DNA of 64,000 nt from Bacillota bacterium. Its GTDB lineage: Bacteria; Bacillota; Clostridia; Christensenellales; UMGS416. The DNA is taken from assembly GCA_023398815.1 (NCBI GenBank), contig JAEWRW010000037.1, forward strand, positions 78,052 through 142,051, read 5' to 3'. The notes beneath the pieces are model-generated. The model was given only the letters and a program-made list of their open reading frames with translations. It was not told where the DNA came from and searched no databases. The translations under genes were made by a program, and so were the position numbers. Of the stretch, positions 27,147 through 36,344 are shown in pieces. Position 1 is the first letter of the stretch, and every line of letters begins with the position of its first letter.

Positions 27147-28400
27147 ATGTCGGGCAGCTTTCTTGTCAGGGGCGAACGAGCGCTCTCCGGAAGCATTCCG
27201 ATCGGAGGGAGCAAGAATGCCATACTGCCGATTCTGGCCGCAGCCATCTTAACGAACGAAGAAGTCGTGTTGCACAATGCCCCGCGGCTGCTGGATGTGG
27301 ACAACATGTTGCGGATTCTGCAATGGTTGGGCTGTCGCACCACCATTGAGGACCATACCATCCGCATCGACGCCTCGGCCGTGAGCCAGTGGGAGATGCC
27401 CGATCACCTCTCGCGGGAGCTACGGTCGTCCATCTTTATGTTAGGCCCCATTCTTGGGCGGTTTGGGCAGGCCCGCTTTACTTATCCCGGAGGATGCGAG
27501 ATTGGCCTGCGGCCAATCGACCTGCATCTGAAGGGCTTGCAGGTGTTGAATGCCGACATAGAGGAGCAGGGTGGCTACATCGTGTGCCATCCCAGCCCGC
27601 TCATTGGCGCGCCGGTGCACCTGGATTACCCCAGCGTTGGCGCGACCGAGAACATCATGATGGCCGCGGTGAAGGCGCAGGGCCGCACCATCATCCACAA
27701 CGCCGCACGGGAACCGGAGATCGAGGCCCTGCAGGAGTTCCTCAACGCCATGGGCGGCCGGCTGGCTGGCGCGGGCACCAGTACCATTGAGATTGAGGGC
27801 GTGGCGGCGCTGCACGGTGCGGAGTACAACATCCCCACCGATCGCATTGTCGCGGGCACCTACCTCACGGCCGTGGCGATGGCACGGGGGGACGTGGAGT
27901 TCACGGCAGTGGAGACGCCCCACATCCAGCCAGTGCTGGCAAAGCTGCGGGAGGCCGGCTGTGACCTCGACGTGCGCCGCCAAAGTGTTCGCATCCGCTG
28001 CGACCGGCAGCCCAACGCCGTGCGACGGCTGGAGACCATGCCGTACCCCGGTTTCCCCACCGACATGCAGGCCCAGTTCTTTGCCCTCTCCACCGTGTGC
28101 AGCGGCACCACCGTGGTGGTGGAGAACGTCTTTGAGAACCGCTTCCGCCACGCCTCGGAGCTCGTACGCATGGGGGCGAACCTCACGATCATCGACCGCA
28201 TGGCCATCATCAATGGCGTAAAACGACTGCATGGCACCACGGTGGTCGCGGGTGACCTGCGGGCCGGCGCGGCGCTGGTGCTGGCAGGGTTGGCGGCAGA
28301 GGGCGAAACGGTGGTGGAAGGCTGCCACTACGTGGACCGGGGCTACGAGGCCATTGACCGGGACCTGAACGCGCTGGGCGCGGACATCACCCGAGTGTAG
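27147..28400 (+). CDS. murA: UDP-GlcNAc 1-carboxyvinyltransferase
   Basis: 417 residues from the ATG at 27147 after AGGAGG at 27135-27140. It transfers enolpyruvate from phosphoenolpyruvate to UDP-GlcNAc, the first committed step of peptidoglycan synthesis. The opening GSIPIGGSKNAILPILAA and Lys23 are standard. The catalytic loop carries Cys117 (PGGCEIGLRPIDLH), so it is the fosfomycin-sensitive form rather than an Asp variant. It stands where murG and murB are found in Bacillus. Confidence 0.95.
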   Translation: MSGSFLVRGERALSGSIPIGGSKNAILPILAAAILTNEEVVLHNAPRLLDVDNMLRILQWLGCRTTIEDHTIRIDASAVSQWEMPDHLSRELRSSIFMLGPILGRFGQARFTYPGGCEIGLRPIDLHLKGLQVLNADIEEQGGYIVCHPSPLIGAPVHLDYPSVGATENIMMAAVKAQGRTIIHNAAREPEIEALQEFLNAMGGRLAGAGTSTIEIEGVAALHGAEYNIPTDRIVAGTYLTAVAMARGDVEFTAVETPHIQPVLAKLREAGCDLDVRRQSVRIRCDRQPNAVRRLETMPYPGFPTDMQAQFFALSTVCSGTTVVVENVFENRFRHASELVRMGANLTIIDRMAIINGVKRLHGTTVVAGDLRAGAALVLAGLAAEGETVVEGCHYVDRGYEAIDRDLNALGADITRV

Positions 28401-28416
28401 GAGAACGCGACGAACG

Positions 28417-29520
28417 ATGCAAAAGAGAAGCAACGCCACCAGCCGCCGGCAAAACGTGGTGGAGATGGACGAGCTCAAGCGGGCACGGGAGGGGCGGCAA
28501 GCCACCCGGGAGTCCCGTGATGAGCGCGAACCGCGCGAGGCCGCCCACCGCGGGCAGGCCCGCACCACCAGGGCCCCACAGGCGGAGGAGGAACCCCGTT
28601 ATTACCGCCCCAACCGCAGCGAGACGCACCGCCGAGGCGGTTTCGGCTTGCTGTGGTTTCTGTTGCTGTTGTTGCTGCTGGCGTTCACCGTCGTCATCGG
28701 CCTGGGGGTGTTCCGGGTGGGCAAGATCACCGTGAGCGGCAACGACACGGTGGACAGCAAGCAAATCGTCAGCCTCTCGGGCATTCGGGAGGGGCAGAAC
28801 ATCTTCCAGGTGAGCCTGAGCCAGGCAAAACGCAGCATTGAGAACGACCCGATGCTGGAGGTCAAGAGTATAAAACGCGTGCTGCCGGACAGAATTTCCA
28901 TTGTCATCCGCCAGCGCAAGCCCCATGGCGCGGTGCAGTATCTGGGCGTCTATGCCGTCATTGACGAGTATGGCTATGTGCTGGACCAACCGGAGGACCT
29001 TCCCGCCGGGCAGTACCCGCTCATCACCGGGTTTGACCTCAAGCCCCCCGTCAACGGCAAGAAGCTGCAGGGGGCGGACGAGGAGAAACTGGCGGTGCTG
29101 ACGGCCCTGCTGACGGCCCTCGACAAGGGCGGCGCGACCGGGGACATCACCGACATCAACCTCAGCGACACCCAGGACATCCGGCTGCTGACCTCCGAAG
29201 GCCTGGCCATCGTGCTGGGCAAGGCCACCGACCTGGAAGAGAAGGTGCGGTGGATCACCCTGTCGCTGCCGGAGCTGCGGGACAAGGGCTACACCTCTGG
29301 CACACTCTACATCACCGGCACCGGCGACCCCGTCTATTCGGAGGAGTCGGTGCCTGTGGCAGGCGACGCGGATGAGGACAAAGGCGAGGACAAGAAGGAC
29401 GACGATACCGCCGGGCAGGATGACGACCAGAACGGCGACGAAGGCGGCGACGAGGGGGAGGATGACCCCGACGCCCAAGGCGGCAACAATGGCGGACAGG
29501 CGGGTGATCTCCCTGCCTGA
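28417..29520 (+). CDS. ftsQ: Cell division protein FtsQ/DivIB
   Basis: 367 residues. A charged cytoplasmic N-terminus (1-75) is followed by one membrane segment (about 77-98) and a POTRA domain (about 101-170, starting KITVSGNDTVDSKQIV). A beta domain follows, and the tail from about 318 is very rich in Asp, Glu, Gly and Asn. FtsQ/DivIB connects FtsL and DivIC in the divisome. The acidic low-complexity tail of about 50 residues is longer than usual and may be sensitive to cell-wall charge, which is inference. Confidence 0.9.
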   Translation: MQKRSNATSRRQNVVEMDELKRAREGRQATRESRDEREPREAAHRGQARTTRAPQAEEEPRYYRPNRSETHRRGGFGLLWFLLLLLLLAFTVVIGLGVFRVGKITVSGNDTVDSKQIVSLSGIREGQNIFQVSLSQAKRSIENDPMLEVKSIKRVLPDRISIVIRQRKPHGAVQYLGVYAVIDEYGYVLDQPEDLPAGQYPLITGFDLKPPVNGKKLQGADEEKLAVLTALLTALDKGGATGDITDINLSDTQDIRLLTSEGLAIVLGKATDLEEKVRWITLSLPELRDKGYTSGTLYITGTGDPVYSEESVPVAGDADEDKGEDKKDDDTAGQDDDQNGDEGGDEGEDDPDAQGGNNGGQAGDLPA

Positions 29521-29537
29521 CGGCGGGAGGGAACGGC

Positions 29538-30236
29538 GTGCGAAAGACGGGCGGTGCGGTGGCAATGGCGTTGGCGGGGCTGGCGCTGGGGGTGCTGCTG
29601 GCCGTGCAGGCGCGCGGCGTGTGGCAGGCCGGCGGTCTTTCGCTGTGGGGGCAGGGGAGCCTGCAACAGACCTTGACTGCCCTGCGGGAGGAGAAGGCCG
29701 CCTTACAGGCCGAGCTCACCCAAACCCAGGAGAAAACCGCCACCCTGCGCCAGGAGAAGGCCGACACCGAGGGCACGCTTGCCAGCCTCAACGAGAGCAT
29801 GGACACCGTGCGCCGCCAGGCGGGCCTCACGGAGCTTGCCGGTAAGGGGCTGGTTGTCTCCATCAACCCACGCACCTATGTGGTGGACGGGCAGAAGAAG
29901 ATCGTGCGCGTCATCTCCGACCAGGAGCTGCTGCTGCTGGTCAACGAGCTCAACGCCGCTGGCGCCAAGGGCATCTCCATCAATGGACAACGGCTCATTT
30001 CCCGGTCGGCCATTCGCCTGGCCGGCAATTTTATCAATGTCAACAACATCGCCACCTCCATGCCCTACGAAGTGCGGGCGCTGGGCGACGGCGCCGGGCT
30101 GGAAACGGCCTTGCGCCTCTATGGCGGCATGTTTGATCAACTCAGTGAATTCTATGACGTCACCCTTACACAGACCTCTTCCATGACACTCCCGGCCTAC
30201 CAGGGCGCGCTGCTCGATGGCGCGGCGGGCCAATGA
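29538..30236 (+). CDS. DUF881 family protein (YlxW-like), first of a tandem pair
   Basis: 232 residues from GTG at 29538 after GGGAGGG. One N-terminal membrane segment (about 7-24) precedes a coiled coil (about 42-92) and a DUF881 domain with GLVVSINPRTYVVDGQKK, ISDQELLLLVNELNAAGAKGISINGQR and later SIRL-like sequence. In Bacillus the tandem genes ylxW and ylxX lie between divIB and sbp as here. Their biochemical role is unknown. Ends in a four-base ATGA overlap with the next gene. Confidence 0.85.
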   Translation: MRKTGGAVAMALAGLALGVLLAVQARGVWQAGGLSLWGQGSLQQTLTALREEKAALQAELTQTQEKTATLRQEKADTEGTLASLNESMDTVRRQAGLTELAGKGLVVSINPRTYVVDGQKKIVRVISDQELLLLVNELNAAGAKGISINGQRLISRSAIRLAGNFINVNNIATSMPYEVRALGDGAGLETALRLYGGMFDQLSEFYDVTLTQTSSMTLPAYQGALLDGAAGQ

Positions 30237-30976
30237 GACCCTTACGTGCGTGGGCACGGCAGGGCGCGGCGCTGGTGGGGATGGGGGCGCTGGTGCTGGT
30301 GCTGTGGCCGTTGCTGGCCCAGGGCATGCTGCACACCCCGCTGGAGGATCGTGTGCTGGCCCACGGGGAGGCGCAGGCCTTGGCGGGGGCTGTCGCTGCC
30401 CTGCGGGCCGAGCGTGACCGCCAGCGCGACGACCTGCAAGCTTTGCAGGGGGAAGTGGACGCCTTGCAGGCGCAGGCCGCGGCCACGCAGACTGAGCTGG
30501 AACACCTGGTAACCGAGGGGGATGGCGGGCCTCTTTCCGGCGCGGGACTCTCCATCACCATTGCCGACGCACCGCCCGACCTGGTGCGCAGCGCCGGCGA
30601 CGCGGCTGACGTCAACTGGTTTCTGGTGCACGACCGGGACATTCTGCGGGTGCTGAACGTTTTGAAGTCCGCCGGGGCACGGGGCATCTCCATCAATGGC
30701 GTGCGAGTGACCGGCACCATGGCGGTGCATTGCGGCGGGCCCGCCATCTACGTGCGGGACATCCCCCTGGTGCCGCCGTTTAAAGTTTTGGCCGTTGGGG
30801 ATGCTGAACCCATGGAGTGGGCGCTGACGGGCCATGGGGGCCAGTCGGCGGCTGACGTGTATCAGGAGATGATCGCCATGGGGTTGGTGTTCCGCATTGA
30901 GCGCAATGACGCCATCGAGCTGCCCGCCGCCGCCAGCACCCAGGCCATTGAGCGCGCGGCCCACGCCGACGAATAG
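30233..30976 (+). CDS. DUF881 family protein (YlxX-like), second of a tandem pair
   Basis: 247 residues, overlapping the previous gene by four bases. It has the same plan as its neighbour: a membrane anchor (about 13-33), coiled coil (about 40-92) and DUF881 domain with GAGLSITIADAPPD, DVNWFLVHDRDILRVLNVLKSAGARGISINGVR and IYVRDIPLVPPFKV. The two probably arose by duplication and may form a membrane-bound hetero-oligomer near the divisome. This last point is inference. Confidence 0.85.
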   Translation: MRPLRAWARQGAALVGMGALVLVLWPLLAQGMLHTPLEDRVLAHGEAQALAGAVAALRAERDRQRDDLQALQGEVDALQAQAAATQTELEHLVTEGDGGPLSGAGLSITIADAPPDLVRSAGDAADVNWFLVHDRDILRVLNVLKSAGARGISINGVRVTGTMAVHCGGPAIYVRDIPLVPPFKVLAVGDAEPMEWALTGHGGQSAADVYQEMIAMGLVFRIERNDAIELPAAASTQAIERAAHADE

Positions 30977-30982
30977 GGAGGG

Positions 30983-31351
30983 ATGCCTTTGCCCGTACTC
31001 TATGGTCTGGCCGGTTTGGCACTGGGCCTGGCGGTGGGCCTGTGGGTGTCGGTGGATCTTCCGGCGGCCTGGTCGGCCTACGCGGCGGTGTTGGCGTTGG
31101 CACTGCTCAGCTCCTTTGTGGGGGCGGCCCGCGCCCAGCGGGAGGGACGCTTCGACTTGCGGGCCTTTGCGGGCGGCCTTTTCGTCAATGGGTTGTTGGC
31201 CCTGGGGCTGACGGCGCTGGGCAACTGGCTGGACGCACCGCTGGACTTGGCAGCCGTCGTCTGCTTTGGGGTGCGCATCCTGCGCGATGGGCAAAAAATC
31301 TTGCTTTACAAGCTGCCAAATGCCCCCCAAAAGCAGGCCCACAATGACTAA
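30983..31351 (+). CDS. sbp: Small basic protein Sbp (DUF1290)
   Basis: 122 residues with three to four hydrophobic segments and a basic end. The family member in Bacillus subtilis is encoded between ylxX and ftsA, the same position as here. The conserved pattern of a glycine-rich first helix, DLPAAWSAYAAVLALA and the later FGVRILRDGQKI supports the call. Function is unknown. Confidence 0.85.
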   Translation: MPLPVLYGLAGLALGLAVGLWVSVDLPAAWSAYAAVLALALLSSFVGAARAQREGRFDLRAFAGGLFVNGLLALGLTALGNWLDAPLDLAAVVCFGVRILRDGQKILLYKLPNAPQKQAHND

Positions 31352-31460
31352 AATACAGAAAACAGTTTCTTCCGGCCGCAAGATATGGTAATATTATTGC
31401 AACTATGAGTACTGTCCAACGATGGGCATGTATGGTGCGTGGAAGGAATGCATTGCAATC

Positions 31461-32624
31461 ATGTCACAATTGGCCGCCGCCATTGACTTTGGCACTTCCA
31501 AAATAGCCGTTGTCGTTGGCAGGTTGGACGAACGGGGAGCGCTCGTAGTGACCGGTGCCGGGCAGGAGCCTTATGCCGGTTTTCGGGATGACGAATGGCT
31601 GGACGTCGATGGGCTGGACAACGCCATCCTCAACGCCAAGCGAACGGCGGAGAGGTTGTCAGGCCGGCGCATCCGCGATGTGTACGTCGCTGTTCCCGGT
31701 GACTTCGTTCGCGTGGTGTTCAACGAGGCCGAGGTCGCCCTGCGGCGGCGCGATGGCCTGGTGACCCGCGAGGACGTGGAGAACCTGCTGGAGAGCGCGG
31801 CCAACTTCGCCCATCCGGCGGGGTATCTGCCATTGCACCGCACCCCGGTGGCCTACCTCATTGACGGGCAGGCCAAGACCCACCCACCGGTGGGGGAACG
31901 GGCGCGCAGTGGCACAGCAACGGCCTACGTGTCCCACGTGCTGGCGCTGGAAACGTTCATTGAGGACGTCTCCCGCATCCTCAGCAACTTAGGGATCGGT
32001 GTCTTGGGCTTCATCGCAGGCCCGGTGGGAGTGGGCTATCTCATCCGCACGCAGGAGGAAACCCGCCGCACGGCCATCGTGCTGGACGTCGGCCACTACT
32101 CCATGGACATCATGGTGGCCGAGGGCGACGGGCTGGTGTTCCACGACAACATGCCCATGGGCGGCGGGACGATCACCAAAGACATCGCGGTGGTGCGCCA
32201 CGCCACGCTGGAGGACGCCGAGCGCTGGAAGCGCCAGATCACCCTGGGCCTGAAGCGCGGTGAGGTGCTGGACGAACGGCGGGGCACGGCCCTTGATGAC
32301 CTGGCGGAAGCCCAGGAGATCGCCGAGGCTCGCGTGTGGGAGATGACCCGTAAGGTCGTCGCCACTTTGAAGACCCTTGGGGTTACCTACGACAGCTCCA
32401 CCGGCATCTACCTGACTGGCGGTGGGTTCAGCCTTCTGAAGGGGGCAAAGGACATCCTGGGTTCGGCGCTGGGGAAACTGGTGAAGGTGTATTCCCACCC
32501 GTCGCCATTCCTGAACAGCCCCACCTACACGGCCTCGGCCGGGGTGCTGTATTACGCACTGAAGGTGTTGTCGGACCGCCTGACGTTGGGCAGCCTGATT
32601 GCAAGAATCAAAGACATGTTTTAG
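31461..32624 (+). CDS. ftsA: Cell division protein FtsA
   Basis: 387 residues from the ATG at 31461. AAGGAA lies about 12 nt upstream, a slightly long spacing, and an in-frame ATG at 31422 is possible but has no ribosome binding site. Actin-fold ATPase that anchors FtsZ to the membrane. Phosphate-1 motif AAIDFGTSKIAVV, a 1C domain, MPMGGGTITKDIA and adenosine motif YLTGGGFSLLKG are present. The phosphate-2 strand reads DVGHYSMDI instead of the usual glycine-rich DIGGGTTDI. A C-terminal amphipathic helix (GSLIARIKDMF) would bind the membrane. Confidence 0.9.
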   Translation: MSQLAAAIDFGTSKIAVVVGRLDERGALVVTGAGQEPYAGFRDDEWLDVDGLDNAILNAKRTAERLSGRRIRDVYVAVPGDFVRVVFNEAEVALRRRDGLVTREDVENLLESAANFAHPAGYLPLHRTPVAYLIDGQAKTHPPVGERARSGTATAYVSHVLALETFIEDVSRILSNLGIGVLGFIAGPVGVGYLIRTQEETRRTAIVLDVGHYSMDIMVAEGDGLVFHDNMPMGGGTITKDIAVVRHATLEDAERWKRQITLGLKRGEVLDERRGTALDDLAEAQEIAEARVWEMTRKVVATLKTLGVTYDSSTGIYLTGGGFSLLKGAKDILGSALGKLVKVYSHPSPFLNSPTYTASAGVLYYALKVLSDRLTLGSLIARIKDMF

Positions 32625-32649
32625 ATATACGCAAGAGGAGGAACGAACC

Positions 32650-33969
32650 GTGTTGGAATTTGATATTGATGCCGCTCAATTTGCCCAGATCAAGGTGGTC
32701 GGGGTCGGCGGCGCGGGCAATAACGCCGTCAACCGAATGATTGAGTCCGGCCTCAAGGGCGTGGAGTTCATCGCGCTGAACACCGACAAGCAGGCATTGC
32801 TGCTGTCCCGCGCCAATCAAAAGATCCAGATCGGTGAGAAGATCACCAAGGGCCTGGGGGCAGGCGCCAACCCGGAGATCGGCCAGCGCTCCGCCGAGGA
32901 GAGCCGCGAGGAGATCGCCCAGAACCTGAAGGGTGCCGACCTCGTGTTCATCACCGCAGGCATGGGCGGCGGCACCGGCACCGGCGCCGCACCGGTAGTG
33001 GCCGATGTGGCCCGGGAGATGGGCATTCTCACCATCGGCGTTGTCACCAAGCCCTTCGGCTTTGAGGGCAAGCCCCGCATGCAGAACGCCGAGCGCGGCA
33101 TCAAGGAGATGGAGCCCCGGGTGGACACCCTGGTCGTCATCCCCAACGATCGTTTGCTGGGCGCGGTGGGCAAGGGCACCTCGCTCATTGAGGCCTTCCG
33201 CGTGGCCGATGACATCCTGCGCCAGGGCATCCAGGGCATTTCCGACCTCATCTCCATGCCCAGCCTCATCAACCTCGATTTTGCCGATGTGCGCACCACG
33301 ATGAAGGAGAAGGGTCTGGCCCACATGGGCATCGGCCGTGCCTCCGGCGACAATCGTGCCGTGGAGGCCGCCAAGCAGGCCATCTCCAGCCCCCTGCTGG
33401 AGACCACCATCGAAGGCGCCAAGGCCGTGCTCATCAACATCACCGGCGACGTCACGCTGGGCTTGATGGAAATCGAAGAGGCCGCGTCCCTCGTCTCCAA
33501 GTCGGTGGACCCCAACGCCAACATCATCTTTGGCGCGGGCATCGACGACGAGATGCAGGACATGGTTCGCATCACCGTCATCGCCACCGGGTTCGACAGC
33601 GGCGTCGTGCGCCAGCAGCCCGCCCGCAAGCCCGCGGCCAACAAGCCCTTTGAAGAGGAGCGGCCCGAGCCCGCCACCCAGCGGCCCGCCGCCCGTGAGC
33701 CCCAGGGCACCACGAACTTCCGCACCCCCGGCCGCACCGGCTACGACGACGCGACCACGACCTTCCCGCCCCAGCGGGAGCGTGAAGTCAGCCGCCAGCC
33801 CTATGAGCGGGTGGAGCCCCGGTACGACCGCAACGACCCCCGCGGCACCTATGGCCAGAACGACAGCCGTGACCGCGACAATGATGTGCCCAACGAGCGG
33901 CCCCGTCAGAACGTGGTGATCGACGACGACGATCTGGACGTCCCGCCGTTCCTGCGCCGCCGCCGCTAA
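32650..33969 (+). CDS. ftsZ: Cell division protein FtsZ
   Basis: 439 residues from GTG at 32650, 8 nt after AGGAGG (32636-32641). The tubulin-like GTPase forms the division ring. G-loop VGVGGAGNNAVNRM, tubulin signature GGGTGTG (106-112) and T7 loop NLDFADVR are all present. A long disordered linker rich in Arg, Pro and Asp leads to the C-terminal peptide DDDLDVPPFLRRR, the docking site for FtsA and SepF. Last gene of the cluster, followed by a terminator. Confidence 0.97.
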   Translation: MLEFDIDAAQFAQIKVVGVGGAGNNAVNRMIESGLKGVEFIALNTDKQALLLSRANQKIQIGEKITKGLGAGANPEIGQRSAEESREEIAQNLKGADLVFITAGMGGGTGTGAAPVVADVAREMGILTIGVVTKPFGFEGKPRMQNAERGIKEMEPRVDTLVVIPNDRLLGAVGKGTSLIEAFRVADDILRQGIQGISDLISMPSLINLDFADVRTTMKEKGLAHMGIGRASGDNRAVEAAKQAISSPLLETTIEGAKAVLINITGDVTLGLMEIEEAASLVSKSVDPNANIIFGAGIDDEMQDMVRITVIATGFDSGVVRQQPARKPAANKPFEEERPEPATQRPAAREPQGTTNFRTPGRTGYDDATTTFPPQREREVSRQPYERVEPRYDRNDPRGTYGQNDSRDRDNDVPNERPRQNVVIDDDDLDVPPFLRRRR

Positions 33970-33987
33970 GCCCACAGAGCAAATGGT

Positions 33988-34020
33988 ACAAGCCGCCGGA
34001 ATTCCGGCGGCTTGTTTGTT
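33988..34020 (+). terminator. Terminator after ftsZ
   Basis: An 11-bp stem CAAGCCGCCGG/CCGGCGGCTTG (33989-33999 with 34004-34014, extendable by one pair) is followed by the T-rich TTTGTT. Confidence 0.88.
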
Positions 34021-34120
34021 CATCAAAATGCCTGCACAGGAATCGACACCGGGAGCCGGGCGCCGGTCCATTCAGCGGACACAAGATACACGGCTCAATT
34101 GATTTTAGCCGAACCGCCCG

Positions 34121-34149
34121 TTACGCTTACGGCGGCGCTGTGGCATAAT
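34121..34149 (+). promoter_or_regulatory. Possible promoter of the methyltransferase gene
   Basis: TTACGC (34121-34126) and CATAAT (34144-34149) are 17 nt apart. The hexamers are imperfect. Confidence 0.4.
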
Positions 34150-34194
34150 GCAATGAGCACCATCACTTTATGCCTCGATGGCTTGGAGGAACAC

Positions 34195-35010
34195 ATGGCG
34201 TCAGCAGTGGAGAAAAACAAGGGGAGTTGGAACGAGGGCGCGGCCACCTATTCGGCGTTCAACCATTCGGAGAGGCTCATGGGACGCATCGCAAAGAATC
34301 CGGCCAAGGCCTTCCACCACGCCACGTGGGAGACGATCGGCCGCTATCTGCCCGACCTGCGCGGCAAGAGGATCTGCGTGCCCTCCAGCGGCGACAACCA
34401 CGCGGTGTTTGCCTTTGCCATGCTGGGGGCGCGGGTGACCTCCTGCGACATTTCGGAGAACCAGCTTGCCAACGCCGCGCGCATCGCCGGGGAACATGGA
34501 TGGGACCAGTCCATTGACTTTGTCTGCGCGGACACCATGAAGCTCGATGGCATTGAGGACAATGGCTACGACTTCGTCTACACCTCCAACGGCGTGCACG
34601 TGTGGATTGACGACCTGCCCGGCATGTATCGCAGCATCCACCGCGTGATGAAACCCGGCGGCCTCTACCTCATGCACGAGATTCACCCATTCCTGCGGCC
34701 CTTTGACGACGCGCTGAAGGTGAGAAAGCCATATGACAGGACGGGGCCCTTTGAGACTGAAAATGAGGTCACGTTCGCGTGGCGCGTGATGGACATCCTG
34801 AACGCCATCGCGGATGCGGGCCTTACGTTAAAGCATGCGGAAGAGCTGTTTGCCGAGAAGGACTACGACTGGCCGTTCTGGATTCCCTATGCGGAGATTG
34901 CCCAAGGCGCCACCGCCACCCGCGAGGAAGTGGACCGCATGCACGACTGGCGCAACAACCCCATGGCCGCGCTGCCCAACTGGATGGACGTGGTGGCGGT
35001 GAAGGGGTGA
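34195..35010 (+). CDS. Class I SAM-dependent methyltransferase
   Basis: 271 residues from the ATG at 34195 after TTGGAGGAACAC. The frame is open upstream to 34012, but that part has no ribosome binding site. The Rossmann motif I region reads RICVPSSGDNHAVFAFAMLGARVTSCDIS, where PSSGDNH replaces the common GxGxG, a variant I recall in a group of Bacillota methyltransferases. VMKPGGLYLMHEIHPF is the usual post-motif III region. The substrate is unknown. It is monocistronic and followed by a convergent gene. Confidence 0.8.
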   Translation: MASAVEKNKGSWNEGAATYSAFNHSERLMGRIAKNPAKAFHHATWETIGRYLPDLRGKRICVPSSGDNHAVFAFAMLGARVTSCDISENQLANAARIAGEHGWDQSIDFVCADTMKLDGIEDNGYDFVYTSNGVHVWIDDLPGMYRSIHRVMKPGGLYLMHEIHPFLRPFDDALKVRKPYDRTGPFETENEVTFAWRVMDILNAIADAGLTLKHAEELFAEKDYDWPFWIPYAEIAQGATATREEVDRMHDWRNNPMAALPNWMDVVAVKG

Positions 35011-35107
35011 AGTGAGGTGGCGGTGGTACGCATTCTTGCCATGCCGTGCAGACATGGGAGAGCTACATACACGCAAACATGAGGCGGCAGTATAAGTTCG
35101 CCCTGGC

Positions 35108-35138
35108 TCCCTCGCTCTTTTACAAGAGAGGGGGAGTC
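35108..35138. repeat. Hairpin between convergent genes
   Basis: CCCTCGCTCTT and AAGAGAGGGGG form an imperfect 11-bp stem around TTAC. No T-run follows on either strand, so it may be a weak bidirectional terminator or part of a small dispersed repeat. Confidence 0.4.
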
Positions 35139-35195
35139 ATCTGTTGATGCTGCCTCACCAAACACCAAGTCTGGCACTACACCCGCTGATACGCT

Positions 35196-36179
35196 TTACA
35201 GCACAGCCTGGGCGAGGAGCGATGCCACCGCCAATGCCGCCCAGCAGCATAACCCCAGAAGCAGGGGCCGCCAGCCGCTTTTGACGAGTTTGATCACGTT
35301 GGTGTTGAGGCCGATGGCCGCCATGGCCATGACGATGAGGAACTTGCCCGCCTTGGGCAGGAAGGCCAGTAACGCCTGCGGCAGCGGCAGGAATGTGCCG
35401 ATGACCGACGCCGCCAGGAACCCCAGCACAAACCACGGGAAGATCTTGCGCAAGGAGAAAGCCGTGCCCTGCCGCGCACTCTGCCGTGCCGTCCACAGCG
35501 CCAGCGTCAGTGTCACCGGCAGGATCATCAGCGTCCGCGTCAGCTTCACAATGACTGCTAGGTCACCCGCCTGGGCGCTGTAGGCATAGCCGGCCGCCAC
35601 CACCGATGAGGTGTCGTTGATGGCCGTGCCCGCCCACAGCCCAAAGGCGTGGTCATCCATGCCCATGAGGTGCCCCAGCGCCGGGAACAGGAACGCCGCG
35701 ATGATGTTGAAGAGGAAAATGGTGGAGATGGACTGGGCAATCTCGTCGTCCCGCGCGCCGATGACCGGGGCGGTGGCGGCGATGGCCGAGCCGCCGCAGA
35801 TGGCCGTACCCACGCCGATGAGCACGTTGGCGTTGCGATCCACCCGCAGCAGCCGCCCGAAGGCCCACGCCGCCAGGAACGCCGCCGCCAGCGTGAAGAC
35901 CATGAGGAGCAGCGTCTGCCCGCCCACCCGAACGACGGCGAAGAGATCCATGCCAAAGCCCAGCAGCACGATGGCGGCCTGCAGCAGCTTTTTACCGGTG
36001 AAGGCGATGCCGGGCTGCAGCAGGGGCGGCCGTTTCCACAGTGCCACCAGCATCCCCAGCAGGATGCCCAGGATGGGCCCACCTACGAGGGGGAGCCGGT
36101 TACCCGCCAGCCACGCCGGCACGGCCAGTGCCGCGCACAGGGCAATGCCGGGAATATTCTGTTTCATCCATTGTTTCAT
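35196..36179 (-). CDS. YeiH-family (UPF0324) putative sulfate exporter
   Basis: 327 residues with about ten membrane segments. Conserved blocks are GPILGILLGMLVALW, KKLLQAAIVLLGFGMDL, GVGTAICGGSAIAATAPVIGA and GTAINDTSSVVAAGYAYS, all typical of UPF0324/YeiH proteins. Members are annotated as putative sulfate or sulfonate exporters, but the substrate is little tested. CCTCC at 36191-36195 on the plus strand gives GGAGG 11 nt upstream of the ATG at 36179. An alternative ATG lies four codons in. It stands alone. Confidence 0.85.
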   Translation of the reverse strand: MKQWMKQNIPGIALCAALAVPAWLAGNRLPLVGGPILGILLGMLVALWKRPPLLQPGIAFTGKKLLQAAIVLLGFGMDLFAVVRVGGQTLLLMVFTLAAAFLAAWAFGRLLRVDRNANVLIGVGTAICGGSAIAATAPVIGARDDEIAQSISTIFLFNIIAAFLFPALGHLMGMDDHAFGLWAGTAINDTSSVVAAGYAYSAQAGDLAVIVKLTRTLMILPVTLTLALWTARQSARQGTAFSLRKIFPWFVLGFLAASVIGTFLPLPQALLAFLPKAGKFLIVMAMAAIGLNTNVIKLVKSGWRPLLLGLCCWAALAVASLLAQAVL

Positions 36180-36344
36180 TCGCGTACCATCCTCCGAGGC
36201 ACTATTATATACGTTGGCATTGCCCTGCGGTGATTGCCTTCATGGTCGTTGCTTGCTGGGATCGGTGGTAGAGGGTGGGACGATTCCCTGTTCCCACGCG
36301 CTACACCGTGGTAAACTATGGTAACTGATTGGGGAGCGTAGAAT

